Part shown: positions 1 through 7,802 of the stretch, piece after piece
Layout of the letters: every line of letters begins with the position of its first letter
Position numbering within the stretch: position 1 is the stretch's first letter
NCBI RefSeq assembly: GCF_030499575.1
Contig: NZ_JASTLC010000001.1
Location: 4,426,001-4,490,000, forward strand
DNA length: 64,000 bases
Direction of reading: 5' to 3'
DNA from: Streptomyces sp. DG2A-72
GTDB lineage: Bacteria; Actinomycetota; Actinomycetes; Streptomycetales; Streptomycetaceae
Position numbers and translations under genes: made by a program
Notes under the pieces: model-generated
Databases searched by the model: none
What the model was told of the DNA's origin: nothing
What the model saw: the letters and a program-made list of their open reading frames with translations, nothing else

Positions 1-350
1 GCCCGGAACAGCAGGTCGTTCAGGCAGTGGCCGAACTTGCTGACCATCAGGACGACGCGCGTCTTCTCGTCGGCCCGGTTGATCTGCCACTCCATGTGGA
101 AGGAGTCACCGATCGCCGCGAAGCTCGCCCGCAGCTTGTCCACGGTCACCGGCGCCTCCGCCGAGAAGTGGACGCGCATGAAGAACAGTCCCGTGTCGTG
201 GTCGCCGAACTGCTGGCTGTCCTCGATGTTGCAGCCGGTCATGAAGAGGTAGCTCGACACGGCGTGCACGATGCCCTGCTTGTCGGGGCAGGACAGGGTG
301 AGGACGTACTGGTCGGGCGCGACCGCGGGTCGGTTGGACTGCTCGTTCAT
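1..350 (-). CDS. purU: Formyltetrahydrofolate deformylase, N-terminal part (gene runs off the left edge)
   Basis: PurU hydrolyses 10-formyltetrahydrofolate to formate and tetrahydrofolate, balancing one-carbon pools and supplying formate to purine synthesis in the cytoplasm. The reverse strand reads MNEQSNRPAVAPDQYVLTLS, then CPDKQGIVHAVSSYL, the start of an N-terminal ACT domain (about residues 14-90). It continues to KTRVVLMVSKFGHCLNDLLF, the opening of the formyltransferase-like catalytic domain. About 116 of roughly 290 residues are present; the rest lies outside the window. The ATG at 348-350 is the only good start. The family call is strong; a missing C-terminal half prevents checking of the catalytic Asp. 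Confidence 0.9.
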   Translation of the reverse strand, partial: MNEQSNRPAVAPDQYVLTLSCPDKQGIVHAVSSYLFMTGCNIEDSQQFGDHDTGLFFMRVHFSAEAPVTVDKLRASFAAIGDSFHMEWQINRADEKTRVVLMVSKFGHCLNDLLFR

Positions 351-396
351 GCAGGACAGGGTCCCATATCGGCCCAGCCTCGGCGGACCCCGTCCG

Positions 397-918
397 CTAC
401 GCGGACCTCGTCATGATCTGCAGCACCTCGAGACTCCGGGGAGGCGCATCAGGGTCGTCCCCGTCACTCGCCGAGAGGCGCACATGCGCGTCCCGGGCCG
501 CCCGTACCGCCTCCGGCCACGCCTGGTTCTCCAGATAGGCGGAGACCGGGGCGTCCGGCCCGACCTGGTGCATGATCCGCAGCACGCGCAGGACGGCGGT
601 GTCGACGAGCGCCGCCTCCTGGGAGTCCCGGAAGATCGTGCCCACGTATTTCTCGGCGGACCAGTTGTCCAGCCAGGTGTCTTCGACCAGGCGGTACACG
701 GCGTCGGTGACGTCTCCGTACCCGTCGACTCCGGCGAGCCAGACCTCTCGCTGGAACACCGGATCGGAGAGCATGTGCAGCGCGGAGCGCACATTGCTGC
801 GCCAGCGCCACCACGGCATGTCGTTCAGTGGCATGCCGCCCATGGTGGAGGAGCGACGGCCGCGACGGGAAGAGTTCTCCGAACCTTGCACGGTCACCGA
901 TCGTACGTTCTTTCTCAT
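397..918 (-). CDS. Conserved hypothetical protein next to purU
   Basis: I do not recognise a named family. The product is up to 173 residues, soluble, rich in Trp and acidic residues, with no signal peptide or membrane segment. The conserved-looking core begins near MPLNDMPWWRWRSNVRSALH, so translation may start at the internal ATG at 843 or 834 rather than at 918; the first 25 residues are Ser/Arg-rich and look less constrained. A short GAGAG precedes the ATG at 918. It is transcribed in the same direction as purU, 46 bp upstream of it, and divergently from the solute-binding protein gene. I infer only that it is a real gene with Streptomyces-like codon use. Confidence 0.7.
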   Translation of the reverse strand: MRKNVRSVTVQGSENSSRRGRRSSTMGGMPLNDMPWWRWRSNVRSALHMLSDPVFQREVWLAGVDGYGDVTDAVYRLVEDTWLDNWSAEKYVGTIFRDSQEAALVDTAVLRVLRIMHQVGPDAPVSAYLENQAWPEAVRAARDAHVRLSASDGDDPDAPPRSLEVLQIMTRSA

Positions 919-1014
919 ACGACTCTCAGGGGCCCTCGTAATTCACCTTCACGTCACCTAACGTTGACCGAAGGTCACTCCCGGGTTAGTGATGTGGCGG
1001 AATCGTGCGTGCCC

Positions 1015-2322
1015 ATGACCGGCAGGCGCCACCATCGCAAGACCCATCTCCCCACATTCACCCGACCCGTCAGAACCACCGTGCGCAGAGCGGCGGCCCT
1101 GGTCGCGTGTGCGTCGCTCGCCGTCGGTTGCGGGGTCGTCCCCGGTGTCTCGGGGGGCGCCGGGGACAACTACGTCACCGTCATGACCTGGGCACCGAGC
1201 GAGACGGGCGCCACGAACAAGCCCGGCATGCCCGCGCTCGCCCTCGCCTACGCGCGCTGGGTCAACGCAGGCGGCGGCATCAACGGCCACAAGCTCAGGG
1301 TCCTGATCTGCAACGACCACAACGACACCGTGGACGCGGCCAACTGCGGCCGACGCGCGGTCAAGGAGAACGTCGTCGCGGTCGTCGGCTCCTACAGCCA
1401 GTACTCCGACTCGTTCTTTCCGCCCCTGGAGGGCGCGGGCATCCCGTACATCGGCGGCTACGGCCTCACCGAGTCCGAGTTCACCAGCCCGCTGTCCTAC
1501 CCGGTCAACGGCGGCCAGCCCGCTCTGCTGGCCGGCCTCGGGCAGGCGCTCGCCAAGGACTGCGGGCGCGTCTCCCTGGTCCGGCCCGACACCATCGCGG
1601 GTGACGAGCTGCCCGCGATGTTCAACTCCGGCCTGAAGGCGGGCGGACACGCGCCGGCCGGCAATCAGCTGGCCAAGGACGACGCCACCGAGTACTCGGC
1701 CCCGGCCGAGCGGGCCCTCGAGTACGCCACCGCCGACTCGACGGAAACCGGCTGTGTGGTACCTGCCCTCGGCGACCGCACCAGCACCTTCATGGACTCC
1801 TTCCGGCGCGCCCGCGCGGACTACCCCGACGTACGAGCGGGCACCGTGCTCGGCAACGTCGACCAGTCGGTGATCAACCAGAGCGGCGGTGCTTCGTCGC
1901 CGTACGAGGGGTCGTTCACCACGGGCTGGTACCCGGTCTCCACCGACAAGCGGTGGGCCCAGATGAAACAGGTCATCAACAAGCACGCGTTCGGCGACAA
2001 CCGCATCGACGCCGGGGATGTCGGCGTGCAGACCACATGGATCGCCTACACCGTGTTCAAGGCGGTCGTGGAGTCACTCGGCGACGGCGAGGTGAGCGCC
2101 GACTCCGTGCGCAAGGCCCTCGACGGCGGCCTCAAGGTCTCCACGGACGGGCTCACACCGACCCTGCGCTGGCAGTTCCAGGACAAGCTCGCCTCCATCG
2201 GCCTCCCGCGCATGGTGAACGCCGATGTGACCCTCCAGGTCGTACGCGATGGCCAGCTCGTCGCGGCACGCAAGGGCTTCACCGACATGACGGACACGCT
2301 GAAGCAGGCGGATGTGAGCTGA
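1015..2322 (+). CDS. ABC transporter substrate-binding lipoprotein, Leu/Ile/Val-binding (type 1 periplasmic fold) family
   Basis: The product is a predicted exported solute receptor of 435 residues. A basic N-terminus and hydrophobic segment end in the lipobox LAVGC with Cys39, which would be lipidated. The mature part begins with VTVMTWAPSE and contains ALAYARWVNAGGGINGHKL, typical of Leu/Ile/Val-binding family receptors (Peripla_BP_6). No permease or ATPase genes of the branched-chain transporter type are adjacent, so it is an orphan receptor and its ligand cannot be read from context. I chose the ATG at 1015; a GTG at 1009 is possible. The open frame continues far upstream to 271, but that part is antisense to the neighbour and lacks a signal peptide. 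Confidence 0.85.
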   Translation: MTGRRHHRKTHLPTFTRPVRTTVRRAAALVACASLAVGCGVVPGVSGGAGDNYVTVMTWAPSETGATNKPGMPALALAYARWVNAGGGINGHKLRVLICNDHNDTVDAANCGRRAVKENVVAVVGSYSQYSDSFFPPLEGAGIPYIGGYGLTESEFTSPLSYPVNGGQPALLAGLGQALAKDCGRVSLVRPDTIAGDELPAMFNSGLKAGGHAPAGNQLAKDDATEYSAPAERALEYATADSTETGCVVPALGDRTSTFMDSFRRARADYPDVRAGTVLGNVDQSVINQSGGASSPYEGSFTTGWYPVSTDKRWAQMKQVINKHAFGDNRIDAGDVGVQTTWIAYTVFKAVVESLGDGEVSADSVRKALDGGLKVSTDGLTPTLRWQFQDKLASIGLPRMVNADVTLQVVRDGQLVAARKGFTDMTDTLKQADVS

Positions 2323-2327
2323 CCGGT

Positions 2328-2375
2328 GGAGCCGGCCGGCTCGTGTGCACCACTCCCACACGGCCGGTCGGCTCC
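2328..2375. terminator. Bidirectional terminator hairpin between convergent genes
   Basis: Arms GGAGCCGGCCGGCTCGTGTG (2328-2347) and CACACGGCCGGTCGGCTCC (2357-2375) pair almost completely around a 9-nt loop. They lie just after the stop of the lipoprotein gene and just before the 3' end of the opposing proline-rich gene. There is no clear U tract, as is common in Streptomyces. Confidence 0.65.
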
Positions 2376-2380
2376 GGCCG

Positions 2381-4393
2381 TCACAGCTGGGTCGGCTGGC
2401 GCTGGGTCAGGCCGTACGTCTTGGCGATCGCGTTCCACAGCTGGGCCGCCTTGGCCTTCTGCGCGGTCGCGGTGCCGCTCGCGCGATTGCCGGCGGCGGT
2501 CTGGCCGGTGGTGCGGGCCTGGCCCTTCTTGCAGAGATTGCCCTTCTTGGCCGCGACCTGGTCGGCCCACGCCGCGTAGTGGTTGTCGGCCGACGCCGAC
2601 GCCTGCCATGCGCTGTTGAGGGCCGAGGTCAGCGCGGCATGGTTCGGGAGCTTGTCGACGGACAGCTTCGACAGGCTCGTGACCAGGCCGGTGCGCTGCT
2701 TGGCCGCGTCGCGCAGGTCAGCCGCCGCCTGCCCCATGTTCTTGCACGTCTTCACATCGGCGACCGCGTTGATCACGGTGGCCCGGCTGTCGCCGCTGTC
2801 GGCCAGCAGCTTGTCCAGCGCGATGGCCTGCTGCTCGGCCACGTCGGCGGACGGCGATGCGGAACCCTCGGTCGCCGGGGCAGTGGCGGACACCGGCTGG
2901 TTCTTGTCGTCGCTCTGGTCGTCGCCGCCACCGCCCGCGAGCAGCGCGCCCGCGCCGACACCGAGGACGGCGATGCCGACCCCGACGGCCGCGATGAGCG
3001 GCACCCGCGAGCCGCTACGACCACCGCGGCCACCGCGCCCGCGGTGGTCGTCGGCGCCGGGCGGGACGTAGGCGGGCTGGGGGTGCGCCGGTGCCTGCGG
3101 CGGCTCGAAGCGGGGCAGCTGCTGGGTGGCCGCGGCGGGATGCTCCGCCCGCGGCTCGCTGCGGAAGAGGCTGTCGAACTCGGCGAGCGGCTGCCGGTCC
3201 TGCCCGGCCGCCACGGGCGGGATGTACTGCGTCGCCTCGGCATCGGGATTGGCCGGCGGCAACGGTCCCGGGTTCTGCTGCGCCCGCCCCAGGTAGCGGG
3301 TCTCCTCACCGGCCGCCCCGGCAGGCACCTCGGGCGGCAGCGCACCGGGCCCCACCGGCGGGATGTACTGCGTCGCACCCTCATCGCCGGGGCCGGAAGG
3401 CGCCGCGGCGACGGGCGGTATGTACTGCGTCGCCCCGTCCGGCAAGGCATGCGCGGGCGCACCCCCACCAGCAACCGGCGGTATGTACTGGGTCGCCCCG
3501 TCCGGCAAGGCATGCGCGGGCGCACCCCCACCGGCAACCGGCGGTATGTACTGGGTCGCGCCGTCGTCGGCGGGCGGCAACGGCGCGCCGAAGCTCCCGG
3601 ATCCGGCAGGCGGCAGAGGCGCGGCGGCACCGGAGCCGTACGCGCCGGGGGCCGGGCCGCCGTAGCCATCGGCTGCGGTCGGGGGCTGGGGCTGGGCAGC
3701 CGCTGGAGGGCCGTAGCCGGGCGTGGGCGGCTGGACCGACCCGGAAGGGGAGGCGGCCCCGTATCCGCCGGCCTCCGCGGGCGGCAGAGCGCCACCTGCC
3801 GCATGCCGGCCCTGACTGCCGCTCGGGGACTGGCCGTTCGGCGCGTGAGAGGTGTACGACGACTCGGCGGACGGGGCCTGCGAGGTGTACGACGGCTGCT
3901 GCGCGCCCGGCATCTGGGGTGCCTGCGCGTGTGACGTGTACGACTGCTGAGGTGCCGGCTCCTGCGGCGCATACGTCGGCTGCGCACCCGGTCCCGGCAG
4001 CGCCTCACCGCCGTATGCCGCCTCCTGCCTCGGCTGCGGCTGGGCCGGGATGGCGTTGGCCTGGTCCGGTGTGCCCCAGGCGGCCGGTGCCTGCTGCTGG
4101 TACGGCTCCGGGGAGCCCCATGGCTCGGTGGGGCCGGAGTCCCAGCCCTGGCCCTGCGGTGGGGGCGGGGGCTGGTGCTGGTCGGGGCCCCAGGGGGTGC
4201 CCCAGGCCTGGCCCTCGGGCGGCGCCGCCGCCGGAGCCGGGGCGGGGGTCGGCGGGACGGGGCGGCCGTACTGCGGACCGCCCTGTCCGTTCGTCATGCC
4301 CGGCAGCAGGGGCTCGCCACCGTCCGATGGCAGCACGATGCCTTCGCGCGCTTGCCGCGGCGAGGGCTCCTCGCCCTGTCCACTCTGCGTCAC
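2381..4393 (-). CDS. Proline-rich single-pass membrane protein with repeated ATQYIPPV motifs
   Basis: The 670-residue product has a long low-complexity N-terminal region of about 460 residues (Pro, Gln, Gly, Ala), one membrane segment at about residues 463-486 (VPLIAAVGVGIAVLGVGAGA) and a C-terminal domain of about 180 residues containing two cysteines. The expected topology is cytoplasmic tail inside, small domain outside. The tail carries five exact ATQYIPPV copies plus a degenerate ETRYLG, two of them inside a 63-bp tandem DNA repeat. Thr-x-x-Ile after acidic residues resembles Ser/Thr-kinase sites read by FHA domains; that is inference. Start is GTG at 4393 with AGGAG six bases upstream. 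No enzymatic motif was seen. Confidence 0.8.
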   Translation of the reverse strand: MTQSGQGEEPSPRQAREGIVLPSDGGEPLLPGMTNGQGGPQYGRPVPPTPAPAPAAAPPEGQAWGTPWGPDQHQPPPPPQGQGWDSGPTEPWGSPEPYQQQAPAAWGTPDQANAIPAQPQPRQEAAYGGEALPGPGAQPTYAPQEPAPQQSYTSHAQAPQMPGAQQPSYTSQAPSAESSYTSHAPNGQSPSGSQGRHAAGGALPPAEAGGYGAASPSGSVQPPTPGYGPPAAAQPQPPTAADGYGGPAPGAYGSGAAAPLPPAGSGSFGAPLPPADDGATQYIPPVAGGGAPAHALPDGATQYIPPVAGGGAPAHALPDGATQYIPPVAAAPSGPGDEGATQYIPPVGPGALPPEVPAGAAGEETRYLGRAQQNPGPLPPANPDAEATQYIPPVAAGQDRQPLAEFDSLFRSEPRAEHPAAATQQLPRFEPPQAPAHPQPAYVPPGADDHRGRGGRGGRSGSRVPLIAAVGVGIAVLGVGAGALLAGGGGDDQSDDKNQPVSATAPATEGSASPSADVAEQQAIALDKLLADSGDSRATVINAVADVKTCKNMGQAAADLRDAAKQRTGLVTSLSKLSVDKLPNHAALTSALNSAWQASASADNHYAAWADQVAAKKGNLCKKGQARTTGQTAAGNRASGTATAQKAKAAQLWNAIAKTYGLTQRQPTQL
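3415..3540. repeat. 63-bp tandem repeat inside the proline-rich gene
   Basis: Two nearly identical 63-bp units (about 3415-3477 and 3478-3540) each begin GGCGGTATGTACTGSGTCGC and encode one 21-residue unit containing ATQYIPPV on the minus strand. The repeat is in frame, so copy-number change would alter the protein length without breaking it. Confidence 0.8.
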
Positions 4394-4595
4394 CGGGACT
4401 CCTACGAATGGGGGACCTTCGGAATCGTCGGCTCACGCTACCGGGTCCCCGGAGCCCGGTGCCATGCAGCACAGGACGTGACCTCCTTCCCTGTGACCGC
4501 CGTAACAAAACCGGGCTCTCATCCGCTATATATGCCCCTCCTTCACCACCAGCGCCTTTGTTTCCCACACGTTCACGCGGGCGTATCCGCGTCTT

Positions 4596-5981
4596 TCATG
4601 CCGCCGCCTGCAACTCCAGCCGCGCCCCGAACTCCCTTACCACCGGCTCGTCCCGGAACGGCTCCAGCCGCTGCTGGAAGTCCTCCAGGTACTCGGCGCC
4701 CCGGTTGGAGCGCAGGGTCTCCAGCAGTGCCACGGCCTTCAGTCCCGTGTGCACGGCCTGTTCGACCTCGCGCTGCTGGACCTGTGCGGTGGCCAGCAGG
4801 ACGTAGCCGATCGCCCGGCGCCGCGCCCGCGACTCGGGCAGCCCGGACAGGCACTCCTCCGCCCGCCGTGCCGCCGCCTCGGCCTGCCCCAGGTCACGGT
4901 GGCAGTGCGCCAACTCGTCGGCCAGATAGGCCTCGTCGAAGTGCGCGATCCACGCCGGGTCGTCGCCGGAGGACGGGTCGGCCGACTCCAGCGCGCTCAC
5001 CGCACGCCCCGACGCCGCGTGGGCGGCCCGCGCGTCCCCCATCAACGCGTGCCCCCGGGCCTCGGCCGCGTAGAACATGGCCTCCGCGCGCGGGGTGACG
5101 CGACCCCGCGCCCCCTCCTGCGCCGCCCGCGCCAACTGCGCGATCTCCCGCGGATTTCCGAGCTGCGCGGCGAGATGGCTCATGGACGCGGCGAGCACAT
5201 ACCCGCCGTACGCCCGGTCGCCCGCCGCCTGCGCGAGCCTCAGCGCCTGGATGTAGTAGCGCTGGGCCAGGCCCGGTTGCCCGGTGTCGATGGCCATATA
5301 GCCCGCAAGCTCCGTCAAACGGGCCACCGCTGCGAAGAGTTCACGCCCCACGGCCTCCCGGTACGACCCCGCCAGCAGGCCGGAGACCACGCTGTTCAGG
5401 TAGTGCACGACCACCGGGCGCACATGCCCGCTGCCGTACTGGTGGTCCAGGTCGACCAGCGCCTGGGTCATGGCCTTCACGGCCGCCACGTCGGACTCCC
5501 CCACCCGCGGGCCCGCCGAGCGCGCCACCTGCGAGTCGGGCGAGGAGATCAGCCAGTCCCGGCTCGGCTCCACGAGCGCGGACGCGGCGACGGAGGAGCC
5601 GGAGAGGAAGTCCCGCCGGCCGACGTCACTGCGCCACAGCTCACAGACCTGCTCGATGGCGCCCAGTACCGTCGGCGAGAACTGGAGGCCGACGCCCGAG
5701 GCGAGGTTCTTGCCGTTGGCCATGCCGATCTCGTCGATCGTGACCGTACGGCCCAGCTTGCGCCCCAGCGCCTCGGCGATGATCGCCGGAGCGCGTCCGC
5801 GTGGCTGCTGTCCGCGCAGCCAGCGGGCGACGGACGTCTTGTCGTAGCGCAGGTCGAGGCCGTGTTCGGCACCGCACATGTTCACTCGGCGGGCCAGCCC
5901 GGCGTTGGAACAACCCGCTTCTTGAATGAGCGCCTGCAGCCGTTCGTTCGGCTGCCGCGCGACGAGAGGCCTTGCGGCCAT
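4596..5981 (-). CDS. NsdA-type HTH/TPR transcriptional regulator
   Basis: This 461-residue protein has the architecture of the NsdA/NsdB family of Streptomyces regulators, which affect antibiotic production and development. The first 85 or so residues contain QPNERLQALIQEAGCSNAGL and a basic segment SVARWLRGQQPRGRAPAIIA, which I read as a degenerate helix-turn-helix. From about residue 140 to the end are Ala/Leu-rich helical repeats typical of TPRs. I chose the ATG at 5981 because GGGGG lies just upstream; an open frame continues to 6155 without homology. It is not nsdA itself as far as context tells. The gene is divergent from the primase-like gene, separated by 308 bp. Confidence 0.8.
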   Translation of the reverse strand: MAARPLVARQPNERLQALIQEAGCSNAGLARRVNMCGAEHGLDLRYDKTSVARWLRGQQPRGRAPAIIAEALGRKLGRTVTIDEIGMANGKNLASGVGLQFSPTVLGAIEQVCELWRSDVGRRDFLSGSSVAASALVEPSRDWLISSPDSQVARSAGPRVGESDVAAVKAMTQALVDLDHQYGSGHVRPVVVHYLNSVVSGLLAGSYREAVGRELFAAVARLTELAGYMAIDTGQPGLAQRYYIQALRLAQAAGDRAYGGYVLAASMSHLAAQLGNPREIAQLARAAQEGARGRVTPRAEAMFYAAEARGHALMGDARAAHAASGRAVSALESADPSSGDDPAWIAHFDEAYLADELAHCHRDLGQAEAAARRAEECLSGLPESRARRRAIGYVLLATAQVQQREVEQAVHTGLKAVALLETLRSNRGAEYLEDFQQRLEPFRDEPVVREFGARLELQAAA

Positions 5982-6289
5982 GGCGTACCCCCTGTGGCTG
6001 CGGTGCCTGCCCACGCACCGAGTTGATGTGTCTTCCCTGACCCGGCGCCTTCCGGTGAGCGAAAGGATCCGGCCGTGAAGATCAATGCCCCGCCGACATG
6101 ACGAAAATGCGAGGCTTGCGAGGATTGCCGGGGTAAAGGCCGAAGCCGACCCCACTCGTGGCTACCCAGCTGAGGCCACAGATCCTCCTGCGCGCCCCCA
6201 CACATGCACCCATGCGCCCCAGTTGCGGAATCAGTGCTCCTCCCCAGCGCGCGCTACAGCCGTAACCGGAGGTGGGCGCGGGAGTTGTG
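5982..6289. other. Divergent intergenic region (308 bp)
   Basis: This stretch separates the TPR regulator from the primase-like gene and must hold both promoters. I could not identify a convincing -35/-10 pair in either direction. No small ORF with a good ribosome-binding site was seen. Confidence 0.5.
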
Positions 6290-6949
6290 ATGAGCGTGGA
6301 AGAGACGATCGCGAGCACCGAAGCCGCCCAGATTCCGAAGCAGCGTGGGGAATCGCTGCTGGACACCGCCGTTCGCTACGCCGAGGAGCGCCACTGGGAC
6401 GTCTTCCCGGGGGCCTGGCTGGAAGCCGTCGACGGGGTGCAGCGCTGCTCGTGCGGCGATGTCGCGTGCGCCGCGCCCGGCGCGCATCCGACGCGGCCGG
6501 ACTGGGCGACGCAGGCGACGGGCAGTGCGACCGTTGCGCGCCGGATGTGGCAGAAGCAGCCGACGGCGTCGATCCTGCTGCCGACGGGGCGTACGTTCGA
6601 CGCGATTTCCGTTCCGGAGACGGCGGGGTTTCTGGCGCTGGCCCGGATGGAGCGGATGGAGCTCACGCTGGGGCCGGTGACGCTGACTCCGGATCGGCGG
6701 ATGGAGTTCTTCGTGCTGCCGGGGGCCGCGGCGAAGGTTCCCGACCTGGTGCGCAAGCTGGGGTGGGCGGTCGCTTCGCTGGATCTCGTGGCGCTCGGGG
6801 AGGGTGCGTGGGTGGCTGCGCCTCCTACGCGGTTCGGGTCTCGGGGGGCTGTGCAGTGGGCTTGTCGGCCTACGCCGGCGAATCGGTGGTTGCCGGATGC
6901 GGAGGAATTGATCTCGCCGCTTGCCTATGCGTGTGGGCGGGATCGGTAG
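6290..6949 (+). CDS. Stand-alone bifunctional primase/polymerase (Prim-Pol N-terminal) domain protein
   Basis: The 219-residue product carries only the N-terminal domain seen in archaeo-eukaryotic-type primase/polymerases of plasmids and phages. The segment LLDTAVRYAEERHWDVFPGA is the family's opening helix-strand. A cysteine cluster CSCGDVACAAPGAHP and the motif HPTRPDWATQATGSATVARR follow the usual order. No helicase or second domain is attached, so replication function is uncertain; similar stand-alone proteins are chromosomally conserved in Streptomyces. I chose the ATG at 6290 with GGAG five bases upstream; a GTG at 6272 is possible. Cytoplasmic, function unknown. Confidence 0.75.
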   Translation: MSVEETIASTEAAQIPKQRGESLLDTAVRYAEERHWDVFPGAWLEAVDGVQRCSCGDVACAAPGAHPTRPDWATQATGSATVARRMWQKQPTASILLPTGRTFDAISVPETAGFLALARMERMELTLGPVTLTPDRRMEFFVLPGAAAKVPDLVRKLGWAVASLDLVALGEGAWVAAPPTRFGSRGAVQWACRPTPANRWLPDAEELISPLAYACGRDR

Positions 6950-6970
6950 GTCGGCGGCTGCGGGTCGTCT

Positions 6971-7001
6971 GTGGCTGGTCGCGCAGTTCCCCGCGCCCCT
7001 T
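6971..7001 (+). repeat. 31-bp dispersed intergenic repeat, copy 1
   Basis: The sequence starts GTGGCTGGTCGCGCAGTTCC and ends CCGCGCCCCTT. It is identical over 31 bp to the copy at 23167-23197 and differs at two positions from the inverted copy at 9424-9454. It lies just downstream of the primase-like gene. Confidence 0.85.
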
Positions 7002-7031
7002 CTCGGCGTTGCCCCACCGTAGGGTTCAGGC

Positions 7032-7802
7032 ATGACGTCTGCTGTTGTGGTGCGTGGGCTCTGGAAGCGGTTCGGGCAGCAGGTTGCCGTTGCCGGGGTT
7101 GATCTTGAGTTGCCTGCCGGGAAGTTCATCGGGCTCGTCGGCCCGAACGGTGCCGGGAAGACCACCACCCTCTCCATGGTCACCGGGCTGCTCCGGCCCG
7201 ATCAGGGGTCCGTCGAGGTCGTCGGGCATGACGTGTGGCGGGATCCGGTCGAGGTGAAGGCGCGGATCGGGGTGCTGCCTGAGGGACTGCGGCTGTTCGA
7301 GCGGCTGTCGGGACGGGAACTGCTCGGCTACACCGGTCGGTTGCGAGGGCTGCCCGGTGCCGAGGTGGACAAGCGGGCGACGCAGTTGCTGGATGTGCTG
7401 GATCTTGCCGGGGCCCAGCACAAGCTGGTCGTCGACTACTCGACCGGGATGCGGAAGAAGATCGGGCTCGCGACGGCGCTGCTGCACAATCCCGAAGTGC
7501 TGTTCCTGGACGAGCCGTTCGAGGGCGTCGACCCGGTGTCCGCGCAGACCATCCGGGGTGTGCTGGAGCGGTACACCGGCTCCGGGGCGACCGTCGTCTT
7601 CTCCTCGCATGTGATGGAGCTCGTGGAGTCGCTGTGCGACTGGGTGGCCGTGATGGCCGCCGGGCGTATCCGGGCGCACGGGCCGCTGGCCGAGGTGCGG
7701 GGCGACGCCGCCTCGCTCCAGCAGGCGTTTCTGGAGCTCGTGGGGGCGAACGGGCGGAACGCCGGGTCCGATCTCGACTGGCTGGGCGGCGGGGCACGAT
7801 GA
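7032..7802 (+). CDS. ABC transporter ATP-binding protein
   Basis: The 256-residue ATPase has a Walker [10 protein letters not shown] near residue 38, a signature-like segment YSTGMRKKIGLA, Walker B VLFLDEPFEGVD and a switch His in VVFSSHVMELVE. It belongs to the ABC-2-type (DrrA/NatA-like) group. It overlaps the next gene by four bases (ATGA), so ATPase and permease are translationally coupled and presumably form one transporter at the membrane. The substrate cannot be inferred. The signature reads STGMRKK rather than the consensus SGGQ, a common variation in this subfamily. Confidence 0.92.
   Translation: MTSAVVVRGLWKRFGQQVAVAGVDLELPAGKFIGLVGPNGAGKTTTLSMVTGLLRPDQGSVEVVGHDVWRDPVEVKARIGVLPEGLRLFERLSGRELLGYTGRLRGLPGAEVDKRATQLLDVLDLAGAQHKLVVDYSTGMRKKIGLATALLHNPEVLFLDEPFEGVDPVSAQTIRGVLERYTGSGATVVFSSHVMELVESLCDWVAVMAAGRIRAHGPLAEVRGDAASLQQAFLELVGANGRNAGSDLDWLGGGAR

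Noticed and set aside
271..1014. N-terminal extension of the solute-binding protein to 683 residues
   Set aside because: It is antisense to the hypothetical gene at 397-918, and the lipoprotein signal peptide starts at 1015.
2345..3934. 529-codon plus-strand frame opposite the proline-rich gene
   Set aside because: Arg/Gly-rich antisense reading of a repeat-rich gene; no start signal and no domain.
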